From: Argentina anserina
Lineage: Eukaryota > Streptophyta > Magnoliopsida > Rosales > Rosaceae
Assembly (NCBI RefSeq): GCF_933775445.1
Contig: NC_065875.1
Location: forward strand, 26,349,555-26,413,554
DNA: 64,000 nt
Direction of reading: 5' to 3'
Positions 1-10,774 of the stretch are shown piece after piece; the stretch's first letter is position 1, and each line of letters begins with the position of its first letter. A program made the position numbers and the translations under genes. The notes beneath the pieces were generated by a model. The model ran no database searches. It was not told where the DNA came from and was given only the letters and a program-made list of their open reading frames with translations.

Positions 1-2151
1 TCAAGCTTTACGGCACACATCACCATCACAAATATATCCATCCTTTGCCTTAGTCTCAGCATCATCCTTTGTTGCCTTATTGTTCTTCAAAGCACATTTT
101 GGGTGAAGATCAAAGTCACATTCCTTACAGTAAAAGGACCAACCACTTCCGGATTCATTGCACCCATCACATGCATAATCGCGGCGAGTGAGTGCCAGTT
201 CATGTTCCACATGGAGTTCACTCTTCACTTTCTCAGGCCACCCTTTTGCTTCTTCCTCTATCTTTTCTTCCAAATGCTTCAAATGCTCTGCAGTGAATGG
301 AAATGCATCAGATCCATGAGCTGCTATAAGCTTCCGGGCTGTCGTGGTGATTGTCTTGCCAGCGGGATTAATAGCCACCACTGCAGGAATGCCCTGGATT
401 TTGAATTTGCGCTGCAGGAATGCCTTCCTTGGATCATCAAATGGGAGGGCTAACCAAGGCATGCTCGAAAAGAAGTCATCAAAGGAGGATTGATCACGAT
501 CCCTTGAGATGAAGATGATTTCAAATGCATTGTCCTTTGCCTTAATTTCATGATATGTTGTTATAAGCTTAGGCAGGAATGAACGGCATGGGGGACACCA
601 ATGAGCTGAGAAGAAGAGCAGAATGTGCTTGCCAACAAGCTCAGACACCGGTACCTAATTTAAGACAGAACACATAGGTGTGGTTGGCACGAAAATTGAA
701 GTATATATAGACCAAACAGAAATCTAGCTTACAAGCATAAAGAAGCATCTAATAGCATGGAAGAGTAAACAAAACTCTGGACCTTGGAACTAATTTATTT
801 TGTACCTTGGCACCGCTCGTCTCTATCACAAAGTCTGTATCTTCAGTCACCAACAGTGACTCCAGAGTCTGTGCTTCGAGTTTGGCCTTCTCAATCTCAG
901 CAAGCTCAGCAATCTTCTCCACTGAAAAAGGGTAAGCTTCAACCCCATGCTCTTCAATGAGTTCAGTCGCATTGGGATGTAAAGTCTTTCCATCTTCGCC
1001 AATTATTACTAGCGTAGGTACTGTCTTGAGCTCAAAGTAACGTGCAAGTTTTTCGCAGTTCTTGTCCTTAAAAGGCAGTGCCAACCATGGAACTGCAACC
1101 CCTTCTTTGTAGTGTTCTTCTTCAAAGTCTAGAGATATCAACACTATCTCAAAGTTCTCTCCTTTCTCCTTGAGACTCCTATGGAACTTCACAAGTGTCT
1201 GCGTAAAGTCTTTGCACGCCTTGCGAATATTCAGTGTGAAATACAGACCAACCATCTTCCCTTCAAGCTCAGACACAGACACCTGCAGTTAACACATTTA
1301 CTAACAATAATCAATGACCACATTCACTCCAAACTAAAATAGTAACAAGAGAACTATCGTAACAAAAATTCTTTACATACCTTATTCCCATCACTCGAAA
1401 TCAAGTAATCTCGAGAGCTAGAAACCAAGAGAGAACTCAAGGACTGATTCTTCTTAGCTGCAGCCTCTTGCTCTTTCAAGAAACTAATCTTCTCCGCGGT
1501 GAAAGGATACCCTTCCACACCATACTCCAGCACAACTGAAGTCCCTTGATTAGTAGAAACCTTCCCATTGGCATCAATAACTACAAGATGAGGAATCCCC
1601 CTCACTTTAAACAAGTCCTTAAGGCCTTTTCGGGTCTCCAAATCCGAAAATGGAACCGCAAGCCACGGCATTTCAGAGAAGTAACCACGAAATGACTCCT
1701 CATCTCTATCAGAAGAGATGAACACAACTTCAAAGTCCCCTTTGGAAGCAAGGTCCTGGTAGACCTCCACCAAGTTTGGGGTAAAACGACGACATGGACC
1801 ACACCATGAGCCAGAAAAGTACAAACCCAAGATTTTACCACTCAAAGTGTTGATCTTCACCTATATGTATTCATCAAAAATCAATCCCACCCAGAAATGA
1901 AATCACTTATCTAAATCCAGTTCTTATATAATACTAAACATTAAGGTCAAACCTTGTTTACAAAATTCTAAGCATTGAATTGAAATGAAGCACATTAGAG
2001 CATTAAAGCATTAAAGCAGTTACTTTCTTCGTATTGTTTCAGATGGGTTGGTTACCTGGTCGCAGTTGTTACGGACGAGGAAATCCCGATCGCCGGAGCC
2101 GAGTAGCGAAAGGAGGTCGTGAGTGACGCCGTCAACGTCGCCGTGAACCAT
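1..2151 (-). CDS. NRX1: Nucleoredoxin 1-like protein, upstream-numbered tandem copy (copy A)
   Basis: Four exons on the minus strand: 2056-2151, 1381-1860, 806-1282 and 1-654, all phase 0, giving 568 residues; the TGA stop is the first three bases of the window. The protein has three thioredoxin-like domains and a C-terminal zinc-binding C1-like module. Domain 1 carries WCGPC (about residues 51-55) and domain 3 carries WCPPC (about 370-374). The middle domain has lost the redox pair; its site reads NIRKAC with one cysteine. The C1-like tail shows [15 protein letters not shown] followed by a HPKC element. Plant nucleoredoxins are oxidoreductases of cytosol and nucleus that use thioredoxin folds to reduce or protect target proteins, including antioxidant enzymes. 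Length is close to the roughly 578 residues of Arabidopsis NRX1. The second copy lies directly upstream in the same orientation. Confidence 0.93.
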
Positions 2152-2389
2152 GCTTTGTTTCTCTCTCTGTCTCTCTCTGCGTTGAAGTTTCCGACTTTTT
2201 GTTGGATTTGGTGGAGAGTTGCACGCTTAATCCGGTTTTTAAGGGGTTTTCTAGTCATTTATGAATGACTTGCTTTGGAAGGAAGCAGAGACGACTTTGG
2301 GGCAAGGATGTCTGTCTACTCGATTCCACGTCAGAATAGGCATATTGAATGTAAAATTGTGGAAACTTCATGGTTAGAAATTGGGATGA

Positions 2390-2530
2390 AGGTGGAGGAT
2401 GTTTGTTCATTGAATCCTCAGTTTCATTCCAACTTATTTCGGCATATCTATCGGAGGCTAATTTCGTAGCAGAACATTTGGCGAACCTCGCTCATAAGCT
2501 CTCTTAGTCGGCGGTTTGGATCCACTGTTT
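2390..2530 (+). pseudogene. Decayed RNase H-like fragment (retroelement or RNase H-like gene remnant)
   Basis: The plus strand reads FRHIYR in one frame and then, after a one-base frame shift near 2456, REANFVAEHLANLAHKLS before a stop. This resembles the C-terminal stretch of plant RNase H domains of LINE-type elements and RVT_3 proteins, where an H-x-x-R-E-x-N-x-x-A-D/E-x-L-A-N-L pattern is usual. Frame disruption and the absence of the upstream catalytic residues mark it as dead. The family call is by pattern and not certain. Confidence 0.4.
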
Positions 2531-2884
2531 TAACCCAGCGTTCCATTTGAATCAGCTAAGAATAAATGTACCAAGTTTTGTCTTTTAGTTCTACAGTCTT
2601 TTTTAAACGTATCAAAAAAATTATTGGAATGAAATGACACAGTAGGAATTGAATCTAGAAATGGAAGAGATGGTCAAGTAGAAATTGGACAGGCAACATG
2701 CTCCAGATTATTCATTTCCTGATTTACTTCCATCAGACCCTAACTCACGTCTGAGTTTGAGTTAGGCTGCATCCACAAGTTCAATTTGAAGGTGAAACCA
2801 GAATGCTACTAAAGAACAATACATTCACTCATTCAGACAGAAGTCAATATCACACCCATATTATATCCATTTATATTTAAACCA

Positions 2885-3104
2885 ACCAGAAATTCAGAGA
2901 AGCAAATTTGCCGACCACCTTTTAGTTACCCACCTTGTGCCCACTATTTTAAATTCATGCAATGTGTCTTTTCTCAACTCAAAGTTAGATAATAATTGAG
3001 CAATTAGACACATGACATGAGTTTAGAATGGTGGGCACAAGATGGACATAAAATTGGCAAATAGAGGGTGGTCGGCAAATTTGTTTCTAAAATTCTGGGT
3101 TGCT
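2885..3104. mobile_element. MITE-like inverted-repeat element
   Basis: Two long, imperfect inverted arms face each other. The left arm near 2900-2975 contains AGCAAATTTGCCGACCACC and then CTTGTGCCCACTATT. The right arm near 3015-3092 has the reverse complements GGTGGTCGGCAAATTTGTTT and GGTGGGCACAAG. The element is about 0.2 kb, AT-rich inside and without coding capacity, as expected of a miniature inverted-repeat transposable element. Target-site duplications are not clear, so the superfamily is open. It sits between the two nucleoredoxin genes. Confidence 0.7.
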
Positions 3105-3207
3105 AAGAAAATCTAAAAGCATTAGCCCATCAAAAGCAATACACTAGATATACTGATGAATGAAGCTGAGATACTTCCAAGTTTTAAAGGCAGCACAATA
3201 GAACTCC

Positions 3208-5668
3208 TTAAGCTCTTATACAAACATCCCCCTCGCATACCAACCCTTCTCGGGGCCCTTCTTCCGGGTTGGCATCAGTTTTGGTTTCCTTTTCCTCCTC
3301 CAGAGCACATTTTGGATGCAGATCAAAGTCACACTCCTCGCAATAGAATGACCACCCTCCTCCGTTCTTGCTGCACCCATCACATATGAAATTGTTTCGT
3401 CGAGCGAGCACAAGCTCATGCTCCCCGTGGAGTGCAGTCTTCAACTTCTCAGGCCACCCCTTTGCCATCTCCTCAAATTCTGTTTCTATCTCTTTAAGTC
3501 GCTCCTCGGTGAAGGGATAAGCATCAGCTCCATGAAGCATAATGTGATCTCTAGCTTCTTTTGTGACTGTTTGGCCAGTAGGACCAAGGGCTACAAGCAT
3601 GGGGATGCCTTGGACCTTGAATCGGCGACTTAAGGATGCCTTTCTAGAGTCACCAAAGGGAAGAGCAAGCCAAGGCATTCCAGAGAAAAAGTCATCAAAA
3701 GAGGCTTGGTCCCTGTCACTAGAGATGAAAATAACTTCAAATGCATCATCCTTTGCCTTGATCTTGTGGTATGCTTCCATAAGTCTTGGTAGAAAGGCAC
3801 GGCATGGAGGGCACCAATGTGCTGAGAAATAAAGGAGAATGTTCTTCCCCACAAGATCTGACACAGGAATCTGAATCCAGATAATAATTGCATATTATTA
3901 ACAAGTTTATTTAGTATCACAAACCAAAGACATGCTGATGTTAGCTGCAATAAAGAGCCGACTTTCGCACATTGAGGTAAGAAAACTAAAAGTTCAAACG
4001 CAATAAAAATTAAATGTTATACCTCGATTCCTCCTTTTCCTATGACAAAGTTTTGATCCCCAGAAACCAAAACTGACTCCAGAGTTTGTGATTTTTCTCT
4101 CGCTTTCTCTATCTCAGCAAGCTCTGCAAACTTCTCAGGTGTGAAGGGGTAAGCCAGAAGTCCATGCTCTTCAATAGCTTCAACAACGTTGTCATGGATG
4201 GTTTTACCATCTGCCCCAAGAATAACCAAAGTGGGTAAGGTTGAGAGCTCAAAATACCGAGCCAACTTCTCACAAGTTTTGGTGTCCTGCTGGGGCAATG
4301 CAAACCAAGGCATGTTCTTAAGGTCTTGCTCAAATGCTTCTTCTTCATCATCAAGTGATATAAACACAATCTCAAAGCTCTCTCCCTTTGCTTTTAGCTT
4401 CTCATAAACCTCCACAAGTTTTGGAGTGAATTCCATGCACGGGCTGTATGTAGACAATGAAAAGTAGAGACCCACCATTTTCCCTTCAAGTTCAGATACA
4501 GGCACCTAAACTCACAAGAGCACTCAAAATAGTTGGCAGAAATACTCGGCGTGACAAAATTATAAAAAGTGAGAACAGACACTCTTATACGAGCAGTGAA
4601 ATTCAATCATACCTTCTTCCCATCAGAAGCAATTACATAGTCGCGTTGGCGGGAGACCAGGACTGTTTTCAGAGACTGTTGCCTTTTAGCTTCTGCTTCT
4701 TGTTCTTGTAATTCTTTTACCCTTTCTGGGGTAAAGGGATATCCATCAGCTCCATACTCCCGAACAACCTCCACCCCAATGACATTCTTAACTCTCCCTT
4801 CTTCACCAAGAAACACAAGATGCGGTATCCCTCTCACCTGGAACTGCTCATCCAGACTATCGCGTGCATCAGAATCCGAAAACGGAATAGCAAGCCACGG
4901 CATCTTGGAGAAGTACCCATTGAATGTCTCCTCGTCCTCATCAGCCGAAATGAAGATCACCTCGAAATCGCCTTTCGGAGCAAGCGCATTGTAGGTCTCC
5001 ACCAAATCCGGGGTGAAACGTTGACACGGACCGCACCATGACGCCGAAAAATACAGCCCAAGCTTCTTCCCCTCCAAGGTTTCAACCTTAACCTGCAACT
5101 CCAAAATTTACCAAATAACTCCTAACTCTTATAATCATCCCCGTAACTCTAAAGCACAGTCACCAATCTCTAAATCACATGATTAAACTCTACCTTTCCC
5201 AATTTCAGTTAACAATTTCTAACCATAGTTTTTAATTAAGCAACAGTTAAACAAAAACACAGATACAGTAAAATTTATATTCAATCAACACAAGAGTGGC
5301 CCTTTAGTTAAACAATTGAAGTATCCAAACCCTAGACCTTAAATTAAACACTCAAAGTTTTAACCTCTCTAATTTTCTTGTTTGGTGTACAATCAATCAT
5401 TCAATCAGCTTAATCGCAAAACCAAATTACCAAAACTACTTCAAAAATACGATGATGCTGATCAAAATGACTATACTGACCTCGCCGGAGACCTAGAATT
5501 GTCCGATAATGAAAATATAAGGAAATAAAAGAGAAGATGAGAAAGGAGACGAGGGAAATTGACCTGATCACCATTGTTGCGAACGAGAAAGTCCCTCGCC
5601 GGAGAAGAAAGAAGCGACTGGAAGTCGAGAGGCGGGCTGGCCGTCATGGGCTCATCACCGTCCGCCAT
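3208..5668 (-). CDS. NRX1: Nucleoredoxin 1-like protein, tandem copy B
   Basis: Four phase-0 exons on the minus strand: 5564-5668, 4613-5092, 4023-4505 and 3208-3870, giving 576 residues. Exon number, phases and almost all exon lengths equal those of the neighbouring copy at 1-2151, so the two arose by tandem duplication. Domain 1 has WCGPC (about residues 54-58) and domain 3 has WCPPC (about 375-379). The middle domain keeps only one cysteine in TYSPC (residue 218). A C-terminal C1-like module follows ([18 protein letters not shown], then HPKC). The start is the ATG of [16 protein letters not shown], the first ATG of the leading exon. Predicted function is that of plant nucleoredoxin: a cytosolic or nuclear disulfide reductase in oxidative stress and immune signalling. 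Both copies look intact. Confidence 0.94.
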
Positions 5669-5959
5669 TTCTGTTTTCTTGTGAGCGCGGAGCTTGTGAT
5701 TTTGTGAATTGCTGATTGGCCTTCTATTTATGGGGACTATGAATTTCCTCAATACGACGACGTTTTCTTGATTTATATTATATAGTGTTGATTTCATATT
5801 CTTTGCAAGTGTGAACATATAATAATAATGGTCCTCACACGATTGTTTCGTTATATCATGTAATATTTGACCTTTATTTTGTAAGCGCAGGCAACAAAAC
5901 TCATTTTCTTACGAAAAAATATTAATATATATATATAATGTTTGACATGTATTGTAAAA
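5669..5959. other. 5' flank of nucleoredoxin copy B
   Basis: AT-rich promoter side of copy B before the LTR-like sequence begins. A TATATTATATAG tract near 5775-5790, about 110 bp upstream of the ATG, could be the TATA region. No coding sequence. Confidence 0.4.
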
Positions 5960-6911
5960 TGGAACTATCATGTAAATCGTTCAGATGTAGTTATAGAACG
6001 AGAATCTGTAAATAAATAAAAGTGCAGATACGTGTACAAATAAAATGTGATTTATTGATAATCAAGCGCAATGTTACAATCTTTGTGAACTATTTTGATT
6101 CTATCTCCGTATATAACTTGGCTCAAGAGTGACATGCACTTAATCTTGAGAATTTGAGTTTGGATTTGGATTTGATGAAGAATGAGCGATTTGGTAGCTT
6201 GATGATTCTTCGTGGACTTGAGTTTGGATTTCGATTTGATGAAGAACGAGCGATTTGGTAGCTTGATGATTCTTCGTGGACTTGAGTTTGGATTTCGATT
6301 TGATGAAGAACGAGCGATTTGGTAGCTTGATGATTCTTCGTGGACTTGAGTTTGGATTTCGATTTGATGAAGAACGAGTGAGTTGGTAGCTTGATGATTC
6401 TTCGTGGACTTGAGAGACTTCGGGATTTATCGAGAGTGAAATTGCTCAAGTGATTTTCTATCTTCTTCTCAAGTCTCATTCTCTTCATGTTGGAATGAGT
6501 ATTTATAGTGTCAAGACTTATATTTTATAAAATATTTTAATGACACTAAAATAATAATATTTCTTTAATTGTATAATTAAATCAATATGTATTTTATGAT
6601 TGATTTAAAATTAGTTATTCTCATAATTAAATTAAGCATGAAATAATTGATTTAATTATAACCGTTAAGGAATTTATTAATTTAATCAAATGTCCGATTA
6701 CCATTTCGAATCGTCAATGACATTCGATTTCCGATTTAAGTCAGAATCAGGTAGTTTTGATTACGATCATCCATTTATGTGCTAACACGAGTTTTATTCG
6801 GATCCGCAATAACTTTGTTAACTTTTAGACCACGTGTGTAATTTTGTCTTCGTCGATTTAGTTATTTAATGAAGATGATTTACTTCATTAAATTTCATGT
6901 ATCTAATAACA
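5960..6911 (-). mobile_element. Probable solo LTR or LTR remnant, minus orientation
   Basis: Read on the minus strand this stretch has the order expected of an LTR. An AT-rich U3 (about 6911-6510) leads to a TATA box (CTATAAATA near 6500). A transcribed part with a 64-bp tandem repeat follows, and then an AATAAA-type polyadenylation region near 6050 before a short GATTCTCGTTCTATAAC end. No gag or pol sequence flanks it, so a solo LTR is the best guess. Exact TG/CA ends and a 5-bp target duplication could not be settled. Confidence 0.45.
6156..6411. repeat. 64-bp minisatellite, four copies
   Basis: Four consecutive units start at 6156, 6220, 6284 and 6348, each 64 bp and beginning GAGTTTGGATTT. 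They differ by only a few substitutions, for example GGATTTGG versus GGATTTCG, and AATGAG versus AACGAG. A broken fifth unit follows at 6412. As 64 is not a multiple of three, the open frame that crosses the array changes frame with each unit and is not evidence of a gene. Confidence 0.93.
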
Positions 6912-7168
6912 GCAAAAATTATGTAGTGAGGGCAAGTACGTTTTCTATTACGACACTAAACTTGAAAAGATTAAAGACAATAGAAATGTTGTTGGACACA
7001 CATTTTCTCCATCAAATCTACTTGTAATAGACATGTTCATCAAATAAATTCCTGATGTGAGAGACCATAGAGGTTTTTCTAAACTTTATACTGTTCTTCT
7101 TTATTTCTACTTGCCAGCGACCCATGCCTACTTCAAGGAGTATAAGTCCACATTTCCTTCTCTATCTC

Positions 7169-8236
7169 TCAGTTGAAAGTAAGGTCATATACCCTAAACC
7201 CGTCAAGCCCGAAAATCCCAAAATGCCGCTCATACTCCTCCCCGCCTTTTTCATTCTCATCAAACAAATCAAACAAGTACACCTCCAGCCCTACACCCGC
7301 CTTCTTCGGCGTCCCAACCCCTTCCGCCGCCCGCCTCACCACCTCTCTATTATACGCCAGCGCATTTTCCACACTCGCCGCTTCCCCACCGCTCGTCGGC
7401 CACCCGGTCTCAGAAACCACCACCTCAACATCACCAAACCCTTCCTTCTCCAACGCGCTCACAAACGCGTCAACGCTCGCGTCGAATAGATTGTCGTACA
7501 CCAACGCGCCGTCGTGGACCAGTTTTGGGTCCCGAAACAAGGCATAGTCAACAGAGATGTAGGGACGGTTGTTCAAGTAGCTGAAATAGGGATACAAGTT
7601 CACCATGAAGGGAGACGCCGTGTCATGCAAGAATTGAAGAAGTGGAAGCAGAAATGGTTTGAGTTCTGGATCGAACAAGCCCGAGGAAGAAGGGAAGGAA
7701 TTTGAAAGCACAGAGGCGGCTTGAGGCGATGAAAGCTTTATTGAAAGTGAGAGATTTAGGGTTTGGAGGGCTTGGTGGAGGCTGTGCATGGCGGGAACCA
7801 CATGGGGAGTGTAGTACGGGTCTTTGTTGAAGACCTCGTTGCCTACGGCGATGTAGCGGACTTGGTTGGCTGGAATTATGGCAAAGATGTTAGATTGGAG
7901 CCACTCGGTGGCGGCGGACGCGGTGGTGAGTGAGGGGAGGATTTCGTTAGGGACGCCGATCATGACGCTGATCCCGGTGTTGGAGAAGGAGCTGAGAGCG
8001 GCAGGGTCGGTGTTGAAGAGACGGACGTTTGTTATGTTATTGGCTTTGAGGATATCGACGGTGGCAGTGGGCGGTGGGAGATTGTTTGCTACACGGCCAT
8101 AGCAGATTCCGACCGGCAGCGGCACTGAGGATGAGAGTGGCAGAAGATTAAGCAAGAAGAGTGAAATATGAGAGAGGAGGATGTAATAATAGTGATGATC
8201 ATTATTCTTCGGCATTTTATTTTGCATTGAGCACAA
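7169..8236 (-). CDS. Glucan endo-1,3-beta-glucosidase (GH17)
   Basis: A single open frame of 355 residues. An N-terminal hydrophobic segment (about residues 16-36) should act as a signal peptide and target the enzyme to the apoplast. Glycoside hydrolase family 17 follows, opening with VGICYGRVANNLPPP. Both catalytic glutamates are visible: the acid/base E134 in VGNEVF and the nucleophile E276 in VSETGWPTSGG. The conserved FDENEK region and a terminal HFGIFG are present. The enzyme hydrolyses beta-1,3-glucan (callose or fungal wall glucan). There is no X8/CBM43 domain and no obvious GPI tail, so it should be secreted. ATGs at residues 1, 4 and 8 are all possible starts; the first is used here. 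The gene lacks introns as drawn; a small upstream 5' exon cannot be excluded. Confidence 0.88.
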   Translation of the reverse strand: MCSMQNKMPKNNDHHYYYILLSHISLFLLNLLPLSSSVPLPVGICYGRVANNLPPPTATVDILKANNITNVRLFNTDPAALSSFSNTGISVMIGVPNEILPSLTTASAATEWLQSNIFAIIPANQVRYIAVGNEVFNKDPYYTPHVVPAMHSLHQALQTLNLSLSIKLSSPQAASVLSNSFPSSSGLFDPELKPFLLPLLQFLHDTASPFMVNLYPYFSYLNNRPYISVDYALFRDPKLVHDGALVYDNLFDASVDAFVSALEKEGFGDVEVVVSETGWPTSGGEAASVENALAYNREVVRRAAEGVGTPKKAGVGLEVYLFDLFDENEKGGEEYERHFGIFGLDGFRVYDLTFN

Positions 8237-9489
8237 ATTTGCATGAAATGATCGATAATTAATTGTTTGGCCGGAGTTGGGAAATTAGCACAAGGTGATC
8301 GAAGATTCGAAGGTAGCAAGATAATGTATATATACATGTTTTGATTTTAGGTTGGTTTGAAGTAGATTCTGCTACTGCAGCTGGATTTCACTATAGCTAG
8401 TTAGGATGGGAATGTCAGGACGTAATTAGGTGTAGTACTGTTGTGTTAGCTATTCTGTAAATTTCTGGTAAGAACTCGGTAGTATCACTGTGTCAGGATG
8501 TCTAAAGAGATGATGTGTTTGCAAAACTAAACCAAACCAAATTCTAGTAGGAACCACATATCAAAATGTTGCGTGATCTTAGATTGAGAGTGGATCGTTT
8601 CTCTTTTAGTTTTGATAATTGTATTGCTCCCTCAAAATGAGAAACCATCCATCGAGAATTCATGGATACTATAAGTGGCTAGAGGAGGATGTATTATTAT
8701 ATATTACTGATCGATCTTTTCAATTTATAAAATTGTCATTCTCTGGTTGAGATGTGTTCAATACAAAAATTCAAGTTCGCATTTTGAGCACATACACACA
8801 CTATAGTGTCTACAGTTGATGTACGTGCTCTATATATACAACAAAAAAGAACTAAAATCAAGCTCATCATCCCACCTAGCAGTATATATCCTTCTTTACG
8901 AAAGAAAGGAGAATAAAGATGATGAATTCTCACCTAGAACTAAGAAATTCTTGACCCCATTATGTTGTTTAGACTCTTTAGACCCAATAATTGATATTGT
9001 TTTCCCATGAACTGTTTGCAAACATATAAATTTGGCGGATAAATGAGTGCTCAATCATCTGAACATATAAATTGTGCAGTAATGGTCATCCATTGAGGCT
9101 CTTTGCCTCTTTTGATGGGCCTTTTGAGAACTAAATGTGCTGTCCAAACCCCCAAAAGGCTCCAAAATCTTGCTTTCTCTCCATACAAAGCAATCTAAGA
9201 AGCTCCTACCTCCTTAATCAATTCCTTGCTCATCAGTAAAGAGATTATTAGCAAGGAATATCTTTACTTGTGTCTCTTTATTAAAGAAAGTTTCCTCCTT
9301 TATTGAATTCAAAACCCCAAACCAATATTTGAACCCCCTCCAATACCTCACATTCCATGTTGTTCTTGCTTCAAACTTCAGTAAACCTAAGTGCACCCAA
9401 GGAATTACCAGACCAGCTTCAAAGGCTTATACTAGTCCCCAAATCCCACATTTTGTCTTATTCCACCAAATCCTCTAAGGATTTTCAAC
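8237..9489. other. Intergenic, no gene seen
   Basis: Shared 5' region of the divergent GH17 and small membrane protein genes. AT-rich, with short frames only; no element recognised. Confidence 0.6.
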
Positions 9490-10047
9490 ATGTCCCAGTT
9501 TCAGCCACAACAATTGCAACCACAGCAACTGCAACAGCCACAGCAGCAGCAGCCGGTTCTTGTGTATCCAAACAATGTGAACAAGCCACAGCCTTCCCAC
9601 CACTCCAACGGATCATTTGGTTCAGTTTTCATTGTGCTGGCTGTGATTGTGGTCATCTCAGGCATTGCTTGCTTCCTGGGAAGACTATGCAACCGCGACC
9701 GCTCCCACAAATCCAAACCACATAAGCAGTCCAAGCACAAGGGCAACAACAAGTCTCATCCCAAAGAAGGTCACCATGGTGATCATGCTGAGCCTGGGAA
9801 CCAACATTTCCGGCCTAAAGAAGGATCTGACATCGAATTCGGGTTCGACAAGAAAATCCCAAGTGGCAAGCCTAGTGGCCCAAACTACACCAGCAGAGAG
9901 AGCAGAGCAGGATCAGGAGTCATCAATCACAACAAACCATTTGTAAATGTCCATCACCATGACATGAAATTTGGTGAAATGAAACCTGGTAGTGGTGGTG
10001 GTGGTGGCCATCCTCATATTGTGATTGGTGAGCGAGCTAGAGGATGA
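9490..10047 (+). CDS. Small single-pass membrane protein with basic, His/Gly-rich tail
   Basis: A 185-residue, intronless gene that I do not recognise by function. The first 40 residues are rich in Gln and Pro. One transmembrane helix follows (about residues 44-64, GSVFIVLAVIVVISGIACFL), then a basic stretch with many Lys and His, a short conserved-looking block (DIEFGFDKKIPSGK, near 118-131), and a Gly/His-rich end. Codon use is even and the frame is uninterrupted, so it is probably real. Topology by the positive-inside rule would put the Lys-rich tail in the cytoplasm. Plant genomes carry a family of such short proteins of unknown role. The Gln run is encoded by CAG/CAA repeats. Confidence 0.7.
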   Translation: MSQFQPQQLQPQQLQQPQQQQPVLVYPNNVNKPQPSHHSNGSFGSVFIVLAVIVVISGIACFLGRLCNRDRSHKSKPHKQSKHKGNNKSHPKEGHHGDHAEPGNQHFRPKEGSDIEFGFDKKIPSGKPSGPNYTSRESRAGSGVINHNKPFVNVHHHDMKFGEMKPGSGGGGGHPHIVIGERARG

Positions 10048-10774
10048 ATGGTGTTGTGGTATTACGGCAACATGATCAGTAACCTGTAGCTTAAGTATTG
10101 TCATATCTAATTATCTATCAAAATCCTCTTTTGAACTTTCATTGTTCTTCTGAGTACTTTTTTACCTTATCATATTTGTCACTGCAACTTCAAACTATAT
10201 TGTGGCAAGCACTACTTTTATAATTGTACCACTGTATATATGATCTTCATTTTCACTTACTGCAACCAAAGCCCAGATTACTAATTCAATACAAATTAGA
10301 AGCAACGTTGTCCAACATATCAATTTTGTAAGTAACTTGTTTTTTACTTCATTGTTTTTACTCATCTGGTCCCAAAATGGTCAAATAAACACACAACTGC
10401 CTGTAACAGATGCAATGACATACCATTCGGGACCATTATAGGAATATCAGACCTGAGATAACAGAAGCAGAGTGGTAAAATTCTAGCCAATTGGGTTTTA
10501 CCCAAGCAATAACAAAGCTTGGTAATTTATGTTCTATTGAGGGTAGGTTTCAATTGCATTGCAGCTTTTGAACAACTCGGTCAAAACTGATTCCGGGCTA
10601 AGCCATTATTCAGTCAGAACTGTCCTCTGCCCCGGCCCACCTTCTCTGCTGGGTTCAGATTCCCCAGTGTACTCTTAACCAGATTTGCTGCTGCTCAAAA
10701 ACGATACGCTTCCATTTCTGGTATATAAAAGCTTACACATTTACTGCAGCAAAAGGCAAAAGCTTTGTAGAATA
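10048..10774. other. Intergenic between membrane protein and bHLH genes
   Basis: Both genes run on the plus strand; this stretch holds the 3' UTR of the first and the promoter of the second. TATATAAAAG near 10721 is a plausible TATA box for the bHLH gene, about 50 bp before its ATG. Confidence 0.45.

Noticed and set aside
6123..6488. Open frame of 121 codons across the 64-bp repeat
   Set aside because: Unit length is not a multiple of three, so the frame shifts per unit; it is a product of the repeat, not a gene.
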